Shown: positions 15,951-24,771 of the stretch, piece after piece
Position numbering within the stretch: position 1 is the first letter of the stretch
Layout of the letters: every line of letters starts with the position of its first letter
Assembly: GCF_002013465.1 (NCBI RefSeq)
Contig: NZ_MAFC01000002.1
Span: forward strand, 124,001-188,000
DNA length: 64,000 nucleotides
DNA from: Mycobacterium sp. D16R12
GTDB taxonomy: Bacteria > Actinomycetota > Actinomycetes > Mycobacteriales > Mycobacteriaceae
Direction: 5' to 3'
Program-made: the position numbers and the translations under genes
Notes under the pieces: model-generated
Database searches by the model: none
What the model saw: the letters and a program-made list of their open reading frames with translations, nothing else
What the model was told of the DNA's origin: nothing

Positions 15951-16760
15951 CTACGACGCCTGCCAGGACCGTGCGGGCCCGACCGTGGCCTTCCGTAACC
16001 GCAGGACGGACGCGGGACCCTGCACCAGGTATCGCCGGGCCATGCGCCGCGGTTCACGGCCCAACCGATAGGACCACTCGAGTCCGCAGCGCTGCATCCA
16101 TTCCGGCGCTCGCGCGGCGGCGCCGGCAAGAAAGTCTGCGGATGCGCCGAAGGCCAACAGGACCGCGGCGCCGGTGGTCACCCCGTGGTCTGCGATCCAC
16201 AGCTCCTGCAGAGGTTTTCCAAGTCCCACCACCAGCACGTCGGCGCCCGTGGCAGCGATGTCACGTGCCAGGGCCTCGCTGCGGCCCGGGTCGGTGAGAT
16301 CGAGGCGATCGGGCGCCCACCAACCAGTGATCTGAAGGCCCGGATAGCGTTCGTCGAGCACCGCGCGCAGCCGATCGTGCATCTGCGGCAATCCACCCAG
16401 GAATCCGACGCGCTGACCGGTGCGTGTTGCCTGTTCGAGGACCAGCGGCAAGAGGTCGGCGCCGGTGATCCGCGGCCAGTTCTGCCGCGTCGTGAGGCGG
16501 GCTCGCGCCACGATCGGTGCCCCGTCGGCAAGCATCAACCAATCCAGCTGCGGCCCGAGCTCCGCACAATCCGGGTTCGCGCGACCGGTGCCGAAGTGAT
16601 GCAGATGGTCCAGATTCACCGAGCCAACCACCAGCGGACGATCCGTGGACGCCGAGGCGCGCTGCGCGACGGCGGCGAGGACATCCCGGGCGGAGCAAAG
16701 ATCCACCGTCACCTGGGAGATCGTCAACCTCAGCGGAGGGCCCAACGCTTCTGTCGACAC
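15951..16760 (-). CDS. WecG/TagA/CpsF family glycosyltransferase (GT26)
   Basis: About 269 aa from GTG 16760; a TTG further upstream (16823) is open but less likely. The GT26 pattern is clear: LVVGSVNLDHLHHF, LDWLMLADGAPIVARARL, RITGADLLPLVLEQA, RVGFLGGLPQMHDRL, ADVLVVGLGKPLQELWIADH and an end region AARAPEWMQRCGLEWSYRLG then REPRRMARRYL. GT26 enzymes (ManNAc transferase TagA, ManNAcA transferase WecG) add the second sugar to a polyprenyl-diphospho-GlcNAc acceptor. WecA, which makes that acceptor for the arabinogalactan linker, exists in all mycobacteria, so this protein may start repeat-unit synthesis. That pathway link is inference. Confidence 0.9.
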   Translation of the reverse strand: MSTEALGPPLRLTISQVTVDLCSARDVLAAVAQRASASTDRPLVVGSVNLDHLHHFGTGRANPDCAELGPQLDWLMLADGAPIVARARLTTRQNWPRITGADLLPLVLEQATRTGQRVGFLGGLPQMHDRLRAVLDERYPGLQITGWWAPDRLDLTDPGRSEALARDIAATGADVLVVGLGKPLQELWIADHGVTTGAAVLLAFGASADFLAGAAARAPEWMQRCGLEWSYRLGREPRRMARRYLVQGPASVLRLRKATVGPARSWQAS

Positions 16761-16891
16761 GGCGGACAGCCTAGCGTCGGTGATTCCATACGGCGGGCAA
16801 GTGTGGGTTATCCTCGTGACCAATAACGCTGGTTATGGGGACGGCGCGCCTGCTGCGAACAGTCCGGACGATAGCGAGAGTCGGAGCACCC

Positions 16892-17818
16892 GTGAACGTC
16901 AAAGACCTGGTCAGGCGGATCTTGAACCGGCGAATCGCACTGCTCGTGGTGGCCCTTTTGGTATGCGGAGCGGGCGCATACGGATACACCAAGGGAGTCA
17001 CCGTTCGCGCGTCCACGGCCTCGGCCGTCGTCATACCGCCGCCGACGTACTCCTCGACCGGTGACACCCTGGGTGCAAACCCCATGCTGAACCTCTCGCC
17101 GGAGAAGGCACAGCTGGCCGGCATCCTCGCCACCTCGATGTCCAGCCAGCCCGCGCAGGCCGCCATTGCGGCCGCCGCCCCGGGCGTGGACTACAAGGTC
17201 TCCAACACCATTGACCTGGGGCCGAGCAATCAACAACCGTCGCCTCAGGTGTCGATCCTGGTGCTGTGCAGCGCCACGTCCGACTGCCAGGCAGGCGCGG
17301 CGGCGCTCCTGGACGTTGCTCGCGACAATCTGGTGAAGCTCCAGGTGGGCGCTTCCGTCTCACCCGAGAACTGGGCCAGCCTCACGGTTCTGCAAGATCC
17401 GACCGCACCCGTCGTGATGTCCAACAGTGCGATCAAATCGGCGGGTTCCATGGCCGTCGCGGCACTGCTGGCGGGACTCATCGGGCTCCTGATGTACGAC
17501 GCGGTTGCGGCACGTCGTCGCAAAGAAAAGTCTGCTGGCACTCCGACCAAGAGCAAGGCCCGGGCGAAGACTGTGACCGCACGCGCAGCGGACGAGCCGC
17601 CCCCCGCCGCCCCACCGATCGAGGAACCAGCGCCGGCGAGCCCAAGCGGCAACGGTCAAGCAGTGGCAAATAAGCCGACGCCCATGATCATCGACGATGA
17701 TCTGGACAACGTCGAGATCGACGACGAGGCACTTGCACAAGCGGTGCTGAACTGGACTCCGCCCCGACTCACCGATTTCCGTAGCTGGCGTGACGACAAG
17801 CCTTCCTCGGACCGATAG
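16892..17818 (+). CDS. Wzz-like chain-length / polysaccharide co-polymerase protein without kinase domain
   Basis: A 308-aa protein starting at GTG 16892, 6 nt after GGAG. It has two membrane segments, ALLVVALLVCGAGAYGY (~14-30) and SMAVAALLAGLIGLLMY (~193-210), bracketing an extracytoplasmic domain with two Cys (VLCSATSDCQ). This matches the topology of Wzz/CapA proteins. The C-terminal cytoplasmic tail is Pro/Ala/Lys-rich, then strongly acidic (MIIDDDLDNVEIDDEALAQA), and carries no Walker motifs or Tyr cluster, so there is no fused BY-kinase. Its 3' end overlaps the wzy-like gene by 29 nt. A role in chain length is inferred from topology and context. Confidence 0.7.
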   Translation: MNVKDLVRRILNRRIALLVVALLVCGAGAYGYTKGVTVRASTASAVVIPPPTYSSTGDTLGANPMLNLSPEKAQLAGILATSMSSQPAQAAIAAAAPGVDYKVSNTIDLGPSNQQPSPQVSILVLCSATSDCQAGAAALLDVARDNLVKLQVGASVSPENWASLTVLQDPTAPVVMSNSAIKSAGSMAVAALLAGLIGLLMYDAVAARRRKEKSAGTPTKSKARAKTVTARAADEPPPAAPPIEEPAPASPSGNGQAVANKPTPMIIDDDLDNVEIDDEALAQAVLNWTPPRLTDFRSWRDDKPSSDR

Positions 17819-19133
17819 CGCAGGCGTGCCGGTGGCCGGCCGCACGCTGGACGCCGTCACATTCACGGCCGGTGCATTGATCGTGCTGCTGAGCACCCGG
17901 CAGGTCTACGCGGTCTACGCATTGAAGGGACTGAGCCCCGCCCAGGTCGCGCTGATTCTCACCGGCGCGCTGGGCGCCTATTGGGTGCTCTCCGGGCATC
18001 GCCTTAACCTCGGCGCCCGAGGGCTTTCCATCGCGATCCTGGCCTACCTCCTGACAACGGTCGTGTCGTTCAACGTCGTAACTACACGCGTCCTGCCGCA
18101 CCTGGCCCTGATACAGGCCGGGCAGGGTATCGCCGCTTTCGCGGTAACGGTAACCGCGCTCATCGGCTTCATCTTTCTCTTCGCCGCCCATCCCGAGCGC
18201 TCCGCGCGCACCATCGAGATCTTGCTGAAGGCACTCGTCATCGGCGGTGCCATCACCGCGGCCCTCGCCCTGGCACAGTTCGCGACGGGCCTCGACCTCG
18301 CGGCCATGATCCGGATTCCCGGCATCATGAAATTTGGCGATACCGGTGTCGCACATGGGATTGTCCGTGAAGGTGTCGTCCGCGCGCAGGGCGCGGCCGC
18401 CCATGCCCTGGAGCTCAGTGCGGTGCTGACCACGATCGCCCCCATTGGGATCGCGCTCGTATACAGCGCCAAGGCAACCGGCAGAAAGACCTGGCCATGG
18501 GCCGTGCTGACCATGATGATGATCGCGGGATCCGTGGTGACCGTATCTCGATCGGCCTTCATCGGGTTGGCGGCGGCCATTCTCGTGATGTCGTGGCGGT
18601 GGCCGGTGCGTCGCCTCGCCGGATTGTTGTGCGCCGCTGTGGGTGCGGCGGCAGTCGCCGCGGTGAGCGGGCTCGGCGTCTTCGACGCGATCATCAGTAC
18701 CTTCATGGGCAGCGCTGACGATCCGTCGCTGCAATCGCGCGCGCGGGGAATCGACTACGTGATGTCGCATTGGACAGAGCACTTCTGGCTGGGACAGGGG
18801 TCATTCACGTATCCGCTCGGGCCCGAGCAGCCGGTTCTTGACAACGAGTACCTCAGCCGTCTCATCGAGGGCGGCATCCTGGGCTTGCTGACCCTGATCG
18901 TCCTGATGATTACGGCGATCATCTACGCCGCCGGCGCACGCAATCGCTGCCGGGACGTGCCCACTACGGAGTTGATCAATGGTGTGCTGGGCGGACTCGT
19001 CGCGCTCACCGTCGTCGGCTCGGTGCTTGATGTATCTGCCTTCCAACAAATTTCGATGATTCGGTGGCTGCTGATCGTGCTCGCGGGTGCGGCGTGGGCA
19101 CTGGTGAGACGACACCAGAAAGTAGCGACGTGA
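17790..19133 (+). CDS. Wzy-like O-antigen polymerase/ligase family membrane protein
   Basis: A 447-aa polytopic protein with about 10-12 hydrophobic segments. It has the O-antigen ligase/polymerase (Wzy_C) pattern: a large outside loop (IPGIMKFGDTGVAHGIVREG) and a conserved region TVSRSAFIGLAAAILVM followed by ARGIDYVMSHWTEHFWLGQG and NEYLSRLIEGGILGLLTLIV, with the Arg and His expected near the active site. It should polymerise flipped repeat units outside the membrane, or ligate the chain to an acceptor. It starts at GTG 17790 inside the wzz-like gene, and its stop overlaps the aminotransferase start (GTGA), so these three genes are one transcription unit. Confidence 0.85.
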   Translation: MTTSLPRTDSAGVPVAGRTLDAVTFTAGALIVLLSTRQVYAVYALKGLSPAQVALILTGALGAYWVLSGHRLNLGARGLSIAILAYLLTTVVSFNVVTTRVLPHLALIQAGQGIAAFAVTVTALIGFIFLFAAHPERSARTIEILLKALVIGGAITAALALAQFATGLDLAAMIRIPGIMKFGDTGVAHGIVREGVVRAQGAAAHALELSAVLTTIAPIGIALVYSAKATGRKTWPWAVLTMMMIAGSVVTVSRSAFIGLAAAILVMSWRWPVRRLAGLLCAAVGAAAVAAVSGLGVFDAIISTFMGSADDPSLQSRARGIDYVMSHWTEHFWLGQGSFTYPLGPEQPVLDNEYLSRLIEGGILGLLTLIVLMITAIIYAAGARNRCRDVPTTELINGVLGGLVALTVVGSVLDVSAFQQISMIRWLLIVLAGAAWALVRRHQKVAT

Positions 19134-20467
19134 CGCACCGGGGATTCGATCAGTCGAACGCATGGCAGGCCCGCCTCCACGATGCGGTGCCAGGAGGCGC
19201 GCACACCTACGCGCGTGGCGCCGACCAATATCCCTTGGGTATGGCGCCGGTGCTCACTCATGGGTCGGGCGCCCGAGTGTGGGATGTCGACGGCAATTCC
19301 TATGTCGAGTACGGCATGGGGTTGCGTGCCATAACCCTCGGGCATGCCTACGCCCCCATTCTCGAATCCGTTCGTGAAACTCTGGACCGGGGAGTGAGTT
19401 TCAGCCGTCCGACGGTGCTGGAGGCCGAAGCCGCCGAGGATTTTCTGCGCACCGTGCCGACCGCCGACATGGTCAAGTTCGCCAAGAACGGGTCGGATGT
19501 GACCACTGCGGCCATCCGCCTTGCCCGTGCCGTGACCGGACGTACCGTGGTCGCGGCGTGCCAGCAGCCGTTTTTCTCCACTGACGACTGGTTCATCGGC
19601 ACCACCGACATGAACGCGGGCATCCCGAAGACCGCAACGGATGACATCGTCAGATTCAACTACAATGATCTCGATACTCTGACAACACTTTTCGACCGTT
19701 ACCCAGGTGAGATTGCCTGCGTCATCATGGAGGCCGCCAGTGCGGCGGCCGAGCCCGAGCCCGGGTTCCTGGAATCCGTGCGGGCGCTCTGTACCGACCA
19801 TGGTGCGCTGCTGGTGTTCGACGAAATTATCACGGGATTCCGGTGGTCCCGAGCGGGCGCCCAGGCGGTCTACGGGGTTACCCCGGATCTGTCGTGCTGG
19901 GGTAAGGCGATGGGAAATGGTTTTGCGATCGCCGCGCTTGCCGGAAAACGTGACTACATGGAACGTGGTGGTCTGCGGACCGACGATCCCCGGACATTTC
20001 TGCTATCGACCACCAACGGACCGGAAGCGGTGGGACTGGCCGCGTTTCGTGCGGTGGTGCGGTCCTACCGTGACGATGCCCCGATCCGCGTGATGGAGGC
20101 TGCGGGCCGCAGTCTTGCCGAGGGCGTCGCCGATATCACGATGGCACTTGGTGTGGGCGAACATATCCGGACCGTTGGCCGGTCGTCATGTCTGACCTTT
20201 ACGAGCCTCGATCCGGACGGACAGCCGTCACAGTCCTATCGCGCACTGCTGTTGCAGGAACTCCTGCGACGCGGTGTGTTGGGGCAGTCCTTTGTGATCT
20301 CCGCCGCACACACGGCGTCCGATATCGAGGTGACCCTGGATGCGGTGCGGGGCGCCGCCGAGATATACCGGCGCGCTCTCGATGCGGGCAGTACCGACGG
20401 ATTCCTGCTGGGTCCGGCCGTGGCGCCGGCCTTGCGCTCCCACGCCGCGCCCCGGCGGATCCCCTAA
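19130..20467 (+). CDS. Class III aminotransferase, glutamate-1-semialdehyde aminomutase-like
   Basis: A 445-aa PLP enzyme starting at GTG 19130. ARVWDVDGNSYVEYGMGLRA, KFAKNGSDVTTAAIRLARAVTG, ALLVFDEIITGFRWSRAGAQ (PLP-ring Asp) and CWGKAMGNGFAIAALAG with the PLP Lys at ~259 identify the GSA-AT/HemL subgroup. The true heme-pathway hemL is not expected here, and the usual TLSGNP segment is replaced by LSTTNGPEA. It is translationally coupled to the wzy-like gene. A likely role is making an amino-substituted sugar or an amino-acyl decoration for the polysaccharide; the substrate is unknown. It is the last gene before cydA. Confidence 0.83.
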   Translation: MTHRGFDQSNAWQARLHDAVPGGAHTYARGADQYPLGMAPVLTHGSGARVWDVDGNSYVEYGMGLRAITLGHAYAPILESVRETLDRGVSFSRPTVLEAEAAEDFLRTVPTADMVKFAKNGSDVTTAAIRLARAVTGRTVVAACQQPFFSTDDWFIGTTDMNAGIPKTATDDIVRFNYNDLDTLTTLFDRYPGEIACVIMEAASAAAEPEPGFLESVRALCTDHGALLVFDEIITGFRWSRAGAQAVYGVTPDLSCWGKAMGNGFAIAALAGKRDYMERGGLRTDDPRTFLLSTTNGPEAVGLAAFRAVVRSYRDDAPIRVMEAAGRSLAEGVADITMALGVGEHIRTVGRSSCLTFTSLDPDGQPSQSYRALLLQELLRRGVLGQSFVISAAHTASDIEVTLDAVRGAAEIYRRALDAGSTDGFLLGPAVAPALRSHAAPRRIP

Positions 20468-20596
20468 CTTCGCCCTTCTTGTGGGTTCACGCGTTTACCG
20501 CCCCGCGTTCGTCTCGTTGGCGTATTAGTAAATGTGGCCCGTATCGCGTTGATCTCAGATAGCAACTACTACTACGCTGCGTCGTAGGAGGTGGCG

Positions 20597-22051
20597 ATGA
20601 ACGCCCTGGATGTATCCCGATGGCAATTCGGCATCACCACCGTGTACCACTTCATCCTGGTGCCGTTAACCATTGGGCTTGCACCGCTGCTGGCCATCAT
20701 GCAGACGGCGTGGGTAGTCACCGGCAACAACGCCTGGTACCGCCTCACCCGGTTCTTCGGCAAGCTGTTCCTCATCAACTTCGCGTTGGGTGTCGCCACC
20801 GGCATCGTGCAGGAATTCCAGTTCGGGATGAACTGGAGCGAATACTCCCGGTTCGTGGGTGACGTGTTCGGCGCTCCGCTCGCTCTCGAAGGGCTCGTGG
20901 CCTTCTTCCTGGAGTCAACCTTCCTGGGTTTATGGATTTTTGGATGGACGCGCTTACCCAAGCTGGTGCACCTGGGGTGCATCTGGATGGTGGCGATCGG
21001 CGTCAATGCCTCGGCCTTCTTCATCATTGCCGCCAACTCATTCATGCAGCACCCGGTTGGTGCCATCTACAACGCGGGAACCGGCCGGGCCGAGCTGACC
21101 AGCATCACCGAGCTCCTCACCAACAACACGGCCCTGGCCGCCGTTCCGCACACCGTCGCTGGAGCCTTGCTCACAGCAGGAACATTCGTCGCCGGCATCT
21201 GTGGCTGGTGGATGGTTCGCTCACATAAGCTCGGCACGCTGGAAGACGCGCGCACGATGTACCGGCCCGCCGCGATCGGCGCGTGTGCGGTCATGATCTT
21301 GTCCGGGGTCGGTCTGGCATTCACCGGCGACGTCCAGGGCAAGCTGATGTTCCAGCAGCAGCCCATGAAGATGGCCTCGGCCGAATCCCTTTGTTACACC
21401 GAGAAAGACCCCAAGTTCTCGGTGTTGACCGTGGGCACTCACAACAACTGCGCCAGCGTCGTACACGCCATCTCCGTTCCCTATGTCCTGCCGTTCCTGG
21501 CCGAGGGAAAGTTCAGCGACGTCACCCTCAAGGGCGTGGAAGACCTGCAGAAGGAATACGAGCAGAAATTCGGTCCGCGTAACTATCGCCCGAATCTCTT
21601 TGTCACCTACTGGGCCTTTCGCGCGATGATCGGGCTGGCCGCGGGATCCGCCGTGCTGGCATTGGCCGGACTCTGGGTCACCCGGCGCGGACGGATCCCG
21701 AATCAGCGTTGGTTCGCCTGGCTGTCAATCTTGGCCATTCCGACCCCCTTCCTGGCCAACAGCGCCGGGTGGGTGTTCACCGAGATGGGGCGACAACCCT
21801 GGGTGGTTGCCCCCAATCCCACAGGGGTGGAACAGATCCGGCTTACCGTAGATATGGCGGTCTCTCACCATTCCGCGGCGACGGTATGGCTGTCCCTCAT
21901 CACATTCACCCTGCTCTACGGTTCGCTGGGCGTGGTGTGGTTCTGGCTCATCCGCCGTTACACCATCGAAGGGCCCCTCGAACACGACACCGAGCCCGCC
22001 GCACCGGTCACCGATGACGACAGCCTCAAACCGCTGTCCTTCGCCTACTAG
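20597..22051 (+). CDS. cydA: Cytochrome bd ubiquinol/menaquinol oxidase subunit I
   Basis: A 484-aa membrane protein. ATG 20597 is chosen because AGGAGG lies 5 nt before it; the in-frame GTG at 20591 overlaps that site. Haem ligand His18 (TTVYHFILVP), the His in AVPHTVAGALL and the Met in FTEMGRQPWVV are all present, together with RWQFG at the N-terminus. The subunit carries the quinol site and haems b558, b595 and d, reducing oxygen to water with high affinity and without pumping protons. Upstream (20468-20596) is an AT-richer promoter region with a small hairpin next to the ribosome site. cydB follows after 30 nt. Confidence 0.97.
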   Translation: MNALDVSRWQFGITTVYHFILVPLTIGLAPLLAIMQTAWVVTGNNAWYRLTRFFGKLFLINFALGVATGIVQEFQFGMNWSEYSRFVGDVFGAPLALEGLVAFFLESTFLGLWIFGWTRLPKLVHLGCIWMVAIGVNASAFFIIAANSFMQHPVGAIYNAGTGRAELTSITELLTNNTALAAVPHTVAGALLTAGTFVAGICGWWMVRSHKLGTLEDARTMYRPAAIGACAVMILSGVGLAFTGDVQGKLMFQQQPMKMASAESLCYTEKDPKFSVLTVGTHNNCASVVHAISVPYVLPFLAEGKFSDVTLKGVEDLQKEYEQKFGPRNYRPNLFVTYWAFRAMIGLAAGSAVLALAGLWVTRRGRIPNQRWFAWLSILAIPTPFLANSAGWVFTEMGRQPWVVAPNPTGVEQIRLTVDMAVSHHSAATVWLSLITFTLLYGSLGVVWFWLIRRYTIEGPLEHDTEPAAPVTDDDSLKPLSFAY

Positions 22052-22081
22052 CCCAACCCGTCGCGTAAGGAGGTTCCGAAC

Positions 22082-23110
22082 ATGAATCCGACAACATTGC
22101 AACAGTTCTGGTTCATCGTCGTGGCGGCGCTGTTTCTCGGCTTCCTCGTACTCGAAGGTTTTGACTTCGGTGTCGGAATGCTCATGCACCCGCTCGGCCG
22201 CGGTGACGATCGTCGGCGACGGGCCGTCCTGAACACCATCGGGCCGGTATGGGACGGCAACGAGGTCTGGCTCATCACCGCGGGCGGCGCGATGTTCGCG
22301 GCCTTTCCGGACTGGTATGCCACGGTGTTCTCCGGCCTTTACCTTCCGCTGCTGCTCATTCTTGTGGCCATGATCGTCCGGATCGTCGCCATCGAATGGC
22401 GGGGAAAGATCAACGACCCCCGCTGGCGTGCTCGCTGTGACCTGGGGATAGCCATCGGATCCTGGATACCCGCCCTGCTGTGGGGTGTCGCGTTCTCGTC
22501 CCTGCTCGCCGGGCTTCCGGTGGACAGCGCCAAGCAGCTCACCTTGACCCTCGGCGATGTATTCAGGCCGTATGTTCTGCTCGGTGGCCTGGTTTTCGTG
22601 GGGCTCTTCGCTTTTCACGGTGCCCTGTTCATCTCGCTCAAGACCGCGGGCGCGGTCCGCGAGGACGCTGTCTCGGTAGCGCGCACCTTGGCGATTCCCG
22701 TGATTGTCGCGGCCGGTGGATATGGATTATGGACACAGCTCGCGTACGGCAAGAGTTGGACGTGGATCGCGCTCGCGATCGCCGCACTGTCGCTGGTGGG
22801 TGCGGCAGCCGCTTCGCGAATTTCTCGTGACGGCTGGGCCTTTGCCTGCACCTGCCTGACGGTGGTCGCAGTAGTCACCCTGTTATTCGGCTCCCTCTAC
22901 CCCAATCTCATTGTCTCCAGCCTGGATCCGGCCTACAACCTGACGGTGACATCCGCATCCTCAAGCCCGTACACGCTCCGGATCATGAGCTGGGCGGCGG
23001 CCCTCACAGCTCCCGTGGTGCTGATCTACCAAGGCTGGACCTATTGGGTGTTCCGGCAGCGCATCTCGGCCGACCAGATTCCCGACTCGGTCGGGCTACC
23101 CGTGCGATGA
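22082..23110 (+). CDS. cydB: Cytochrome bd oxidase subunit II
   Basis: A 342-aa polytopic membrane protein with an AAGGAGG ribosome site. FIVVAALFLGFLVLEGFDFG then VGMLMHPLG at the N-terminus and TIGPVWDGNEVWLITAGGAM are the diagnostic CydB motifs. The C-terminal half (YNLTVTSASSSPYTLRIMSW) is also typical. CydB pairs with CydA to form the bd oxidase heterodimer. Its stop overlaps the cydD start (ATGA), indicating one cydABDC operon. Confidence 0.97.
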   Translation: MNPTTLQQFWFIVVAALFLGFLVLEGFDFGVGMLMHPLGRGDDRRRRAVLNTIGPVWDGNEVWLITAGGAMFAAFPDWYATVFSGLYLPLLLILVAMIVRIVAIEWRGKINDPRWRARCDLGIAIGSWIPALLWGVAFSSLLAGLPVDSAKQLTLTLGDVFRPYVLLGGLVFVGLFAFHGALFISLKTAGAVREDAVSVARTLAIPVIVAAGGYGLWTQLAYGKSWTWIALAIAALSLVGAAAASRISRDGWAFACTCLTVVAVVTLLFGSLYPNLIVSSLDPAYNLTVTSASSSPYTLRIMSWAAALTAPVVLIYQGWTYWVFRQRISADQIPDSVGLPVR

Positions 23111-24771
23111 CGACATCGCGCAGTGCCCCGGTCGATCCACGACTGTGGCGCCGCAGCGCCCCCGCCCGCCGCTACCTGATCCTGACGGTGCTGTGCGAGC
23201 TGGTGATGACGGCATGCACGCTCGCGATCGCGGTGGTGCTGGCGCATGCCCTCGCCCGGCTCATCACCGATCCGGCGTCTCGTGACATGGCCCAGATGGG
23301 GCAACCACTCATTGTCCTCGTCGTGCTCTGGACTATTTGTGCCGCGGCGCAGGGTGTGCAGACCCGATTCAGCGAGCGGGGCGCGACCGGCGTCATCGCC
23401 GACCTCGACGACCAGCTGTTGTCGACGATGGCCCAGGCACAGCCGCGTGAGCTGGAGCGTTGCCGGGACGCAGCCACGACGGTATTGACCCGGGGACTGG
23501 ACGACCTGCGCCCCTACTTCGCCGGATACCTGCCCGCAGTCCTCAGCGCCGCCATCGTGACACCCGCCGCCGCTGTGGTGATCGCCCTGTCCGATATCCA
23601 ATCGGCCATCATTGTCGCGATCACCCTGCCGCTCATACCGATCTTCATGATTCTCATCGGCCTGCTCACCCGGGATCGTGCAGAGGCGGCGCTGAACGCC
23701 TCGACCGCCGTCACCGGTCAGATTCTCGATGTGATTGCAGGCATCCCGACCCTGCGTGCGCTCGGGCGCACCGCGACGCCGTTGCGCCGGATCACCGAAC
23801 TCGGTGCCTCGCAGCGCCGTTCCGTCATGGCCACGTTACGGGTGGCGTTCCTGTCGGCGATGGTGCTCGAAATGATCGCGACCCTCAGCGTGGCGCTGAT
23901 CGCGGTGAGCATCGGCATGCGTTTGGTCTTCGGACACCTCGATCTCACCACCGCGCTGACGGTGCTGATACTGGCGCCCGAGGTGTACTGGCCGTTGCGG
24001 CGCGTCGGCATCCAGTTCCACAGCGCCGCCGATGGTAAGGCCGCTGCGGACAAGGCGTTTGAACTCCTGGACACCATCGGTCTTCCGGACGCCGCTGGCG
24101 GAACGGTCGCTCCACGCCGGCATCCGCTCATCGAGCTGCGTGCCATCAGCGTGGCTGACCGAAGCGGCTATGCACCATGGGAATTGACCGCGACCATCCG
24201 CCCCCGTGCCGTCACGGTACTCACCGGCCACAACGGTGCCGGAAAGTCGACGGTGCTACACGCGATTACCGGCCTGACCACACCCGCGCAGGGCGAGGTA
24301 CTTGTGGACGGAGTGTCACTTGACCAGATCCAGCGCGATATGTGGTGGTCGATGATCGGATGGCTGCCGCAACGCCCAGTGCTGATACCCGGCACAGTGC
24401 GCGAGAATCTCGAATTGTTCGGGGCGCTGGACGATCTCGAATCCGCCCTTGCCGACAGCCAGTTCGATAGCACACTGGCGACACTGCGAGACGGATTGGA
24501 TACCCGCCTTGGTGCAGGCGGCGCCGGGCTGTCGCTGGGTGAACGACAGCGGTTGTGCCTGGCTCGTGCGCTCGGTACCAATCGGCAGATCCTTTTACTC
24601 GATGAACCCACGGCACACCTTGACGCCGATACCGAGGCCTGCGTGCTGGCCGCGCTGGTGGCCCGCGCGCGCCGCGGCGCCTCGGTGGTGCTGGTGGGCC
24701 ATCGAGCGCCCGTGCTGGCCGCCGCCGACGAAGTGTTCACCGTGCAGGCAAGACATGCCGCGCACCTCTGA
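23107..24771 (+). CDS. cydD: Thiol reductant ABC exporter subunit CydD
   Basis: A 554-aa half-ABC exporter: six membrane segments in residues ~20-310 and an ATPase in ~330-554. Walker A is GHNGAGKSTVLH, the signature LSLGERQRLCLARAL and Walker B ILLLDEPTAHLD. CydDC exports glutathione/cysteine-type thiols or otherwise maintains the redox conditions needed for haem insertion into cytochrome bd. The ATG overlaps the cydB stop, and the 3' end overlaps cydC by 17 nt. In some actinobacteria cydD and cydC are fused; here they remain separate. Confidence 0.95.
   Translation: MTTSRSAPVDPRLWRRSAPARRYLILTVLCELVMTACTLAIAVVLAHALARLITDPASRDMAQMGQPLIVLVVLWTICAAAQGVQTRFSERGATGVIADLDDQLLSTMAQAQPRELERCRDAATTVLTRGLDDLRPYFAGYLPAVLSAAIVTPAAAVVIALSDIQSAIIVAITLPLIPIFMILIGLLTRDRAEAALNASTAVTGQILDVIAGIPTLRALGRTATPLRRITELGASQRRSVMATLRVAFLSAMVLEMIATLSVALIAVSIGMRLVFGHLDLTTALTVLILAPEVYWPLRRVGIQFHSAADGKAAADKAFELLDTIGLPDAAGGTVAPRRHPLIELRAISVADRSGYAPWELTATIRPRAVTVLTGHNGAGKSTVLHAITGLTTPAQGEVLVDGVSLDQIQRDMWWSMIGWLPQRPVLIPGTVRENLELFGALDDLESALADSQFDSTLATLRDGLDTRLGAGGAGLSLGERQRLCLARALGTNRQILLLDEPTAHLDADTEACVLAALVARARRGASVVLVGHRAPVLAAADEVFTVQARHAAHL

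Noticed and set aside
17769..18782. Long open frame (337 codons) on the minus strand
   Set aside because: It is antisense to the wzy-like gene. Its translation is His/Gly/Arg-rich with no domain, while the plus strand gives a clear membrane protein.
20468..20596. Hairpin next to the cydA ribosome site as a riboswitch or thermometer
   Set aside because: Only a 5-bp stem (CTACG/CGTAG) that does not cover AGGAGG; too weak to claim.
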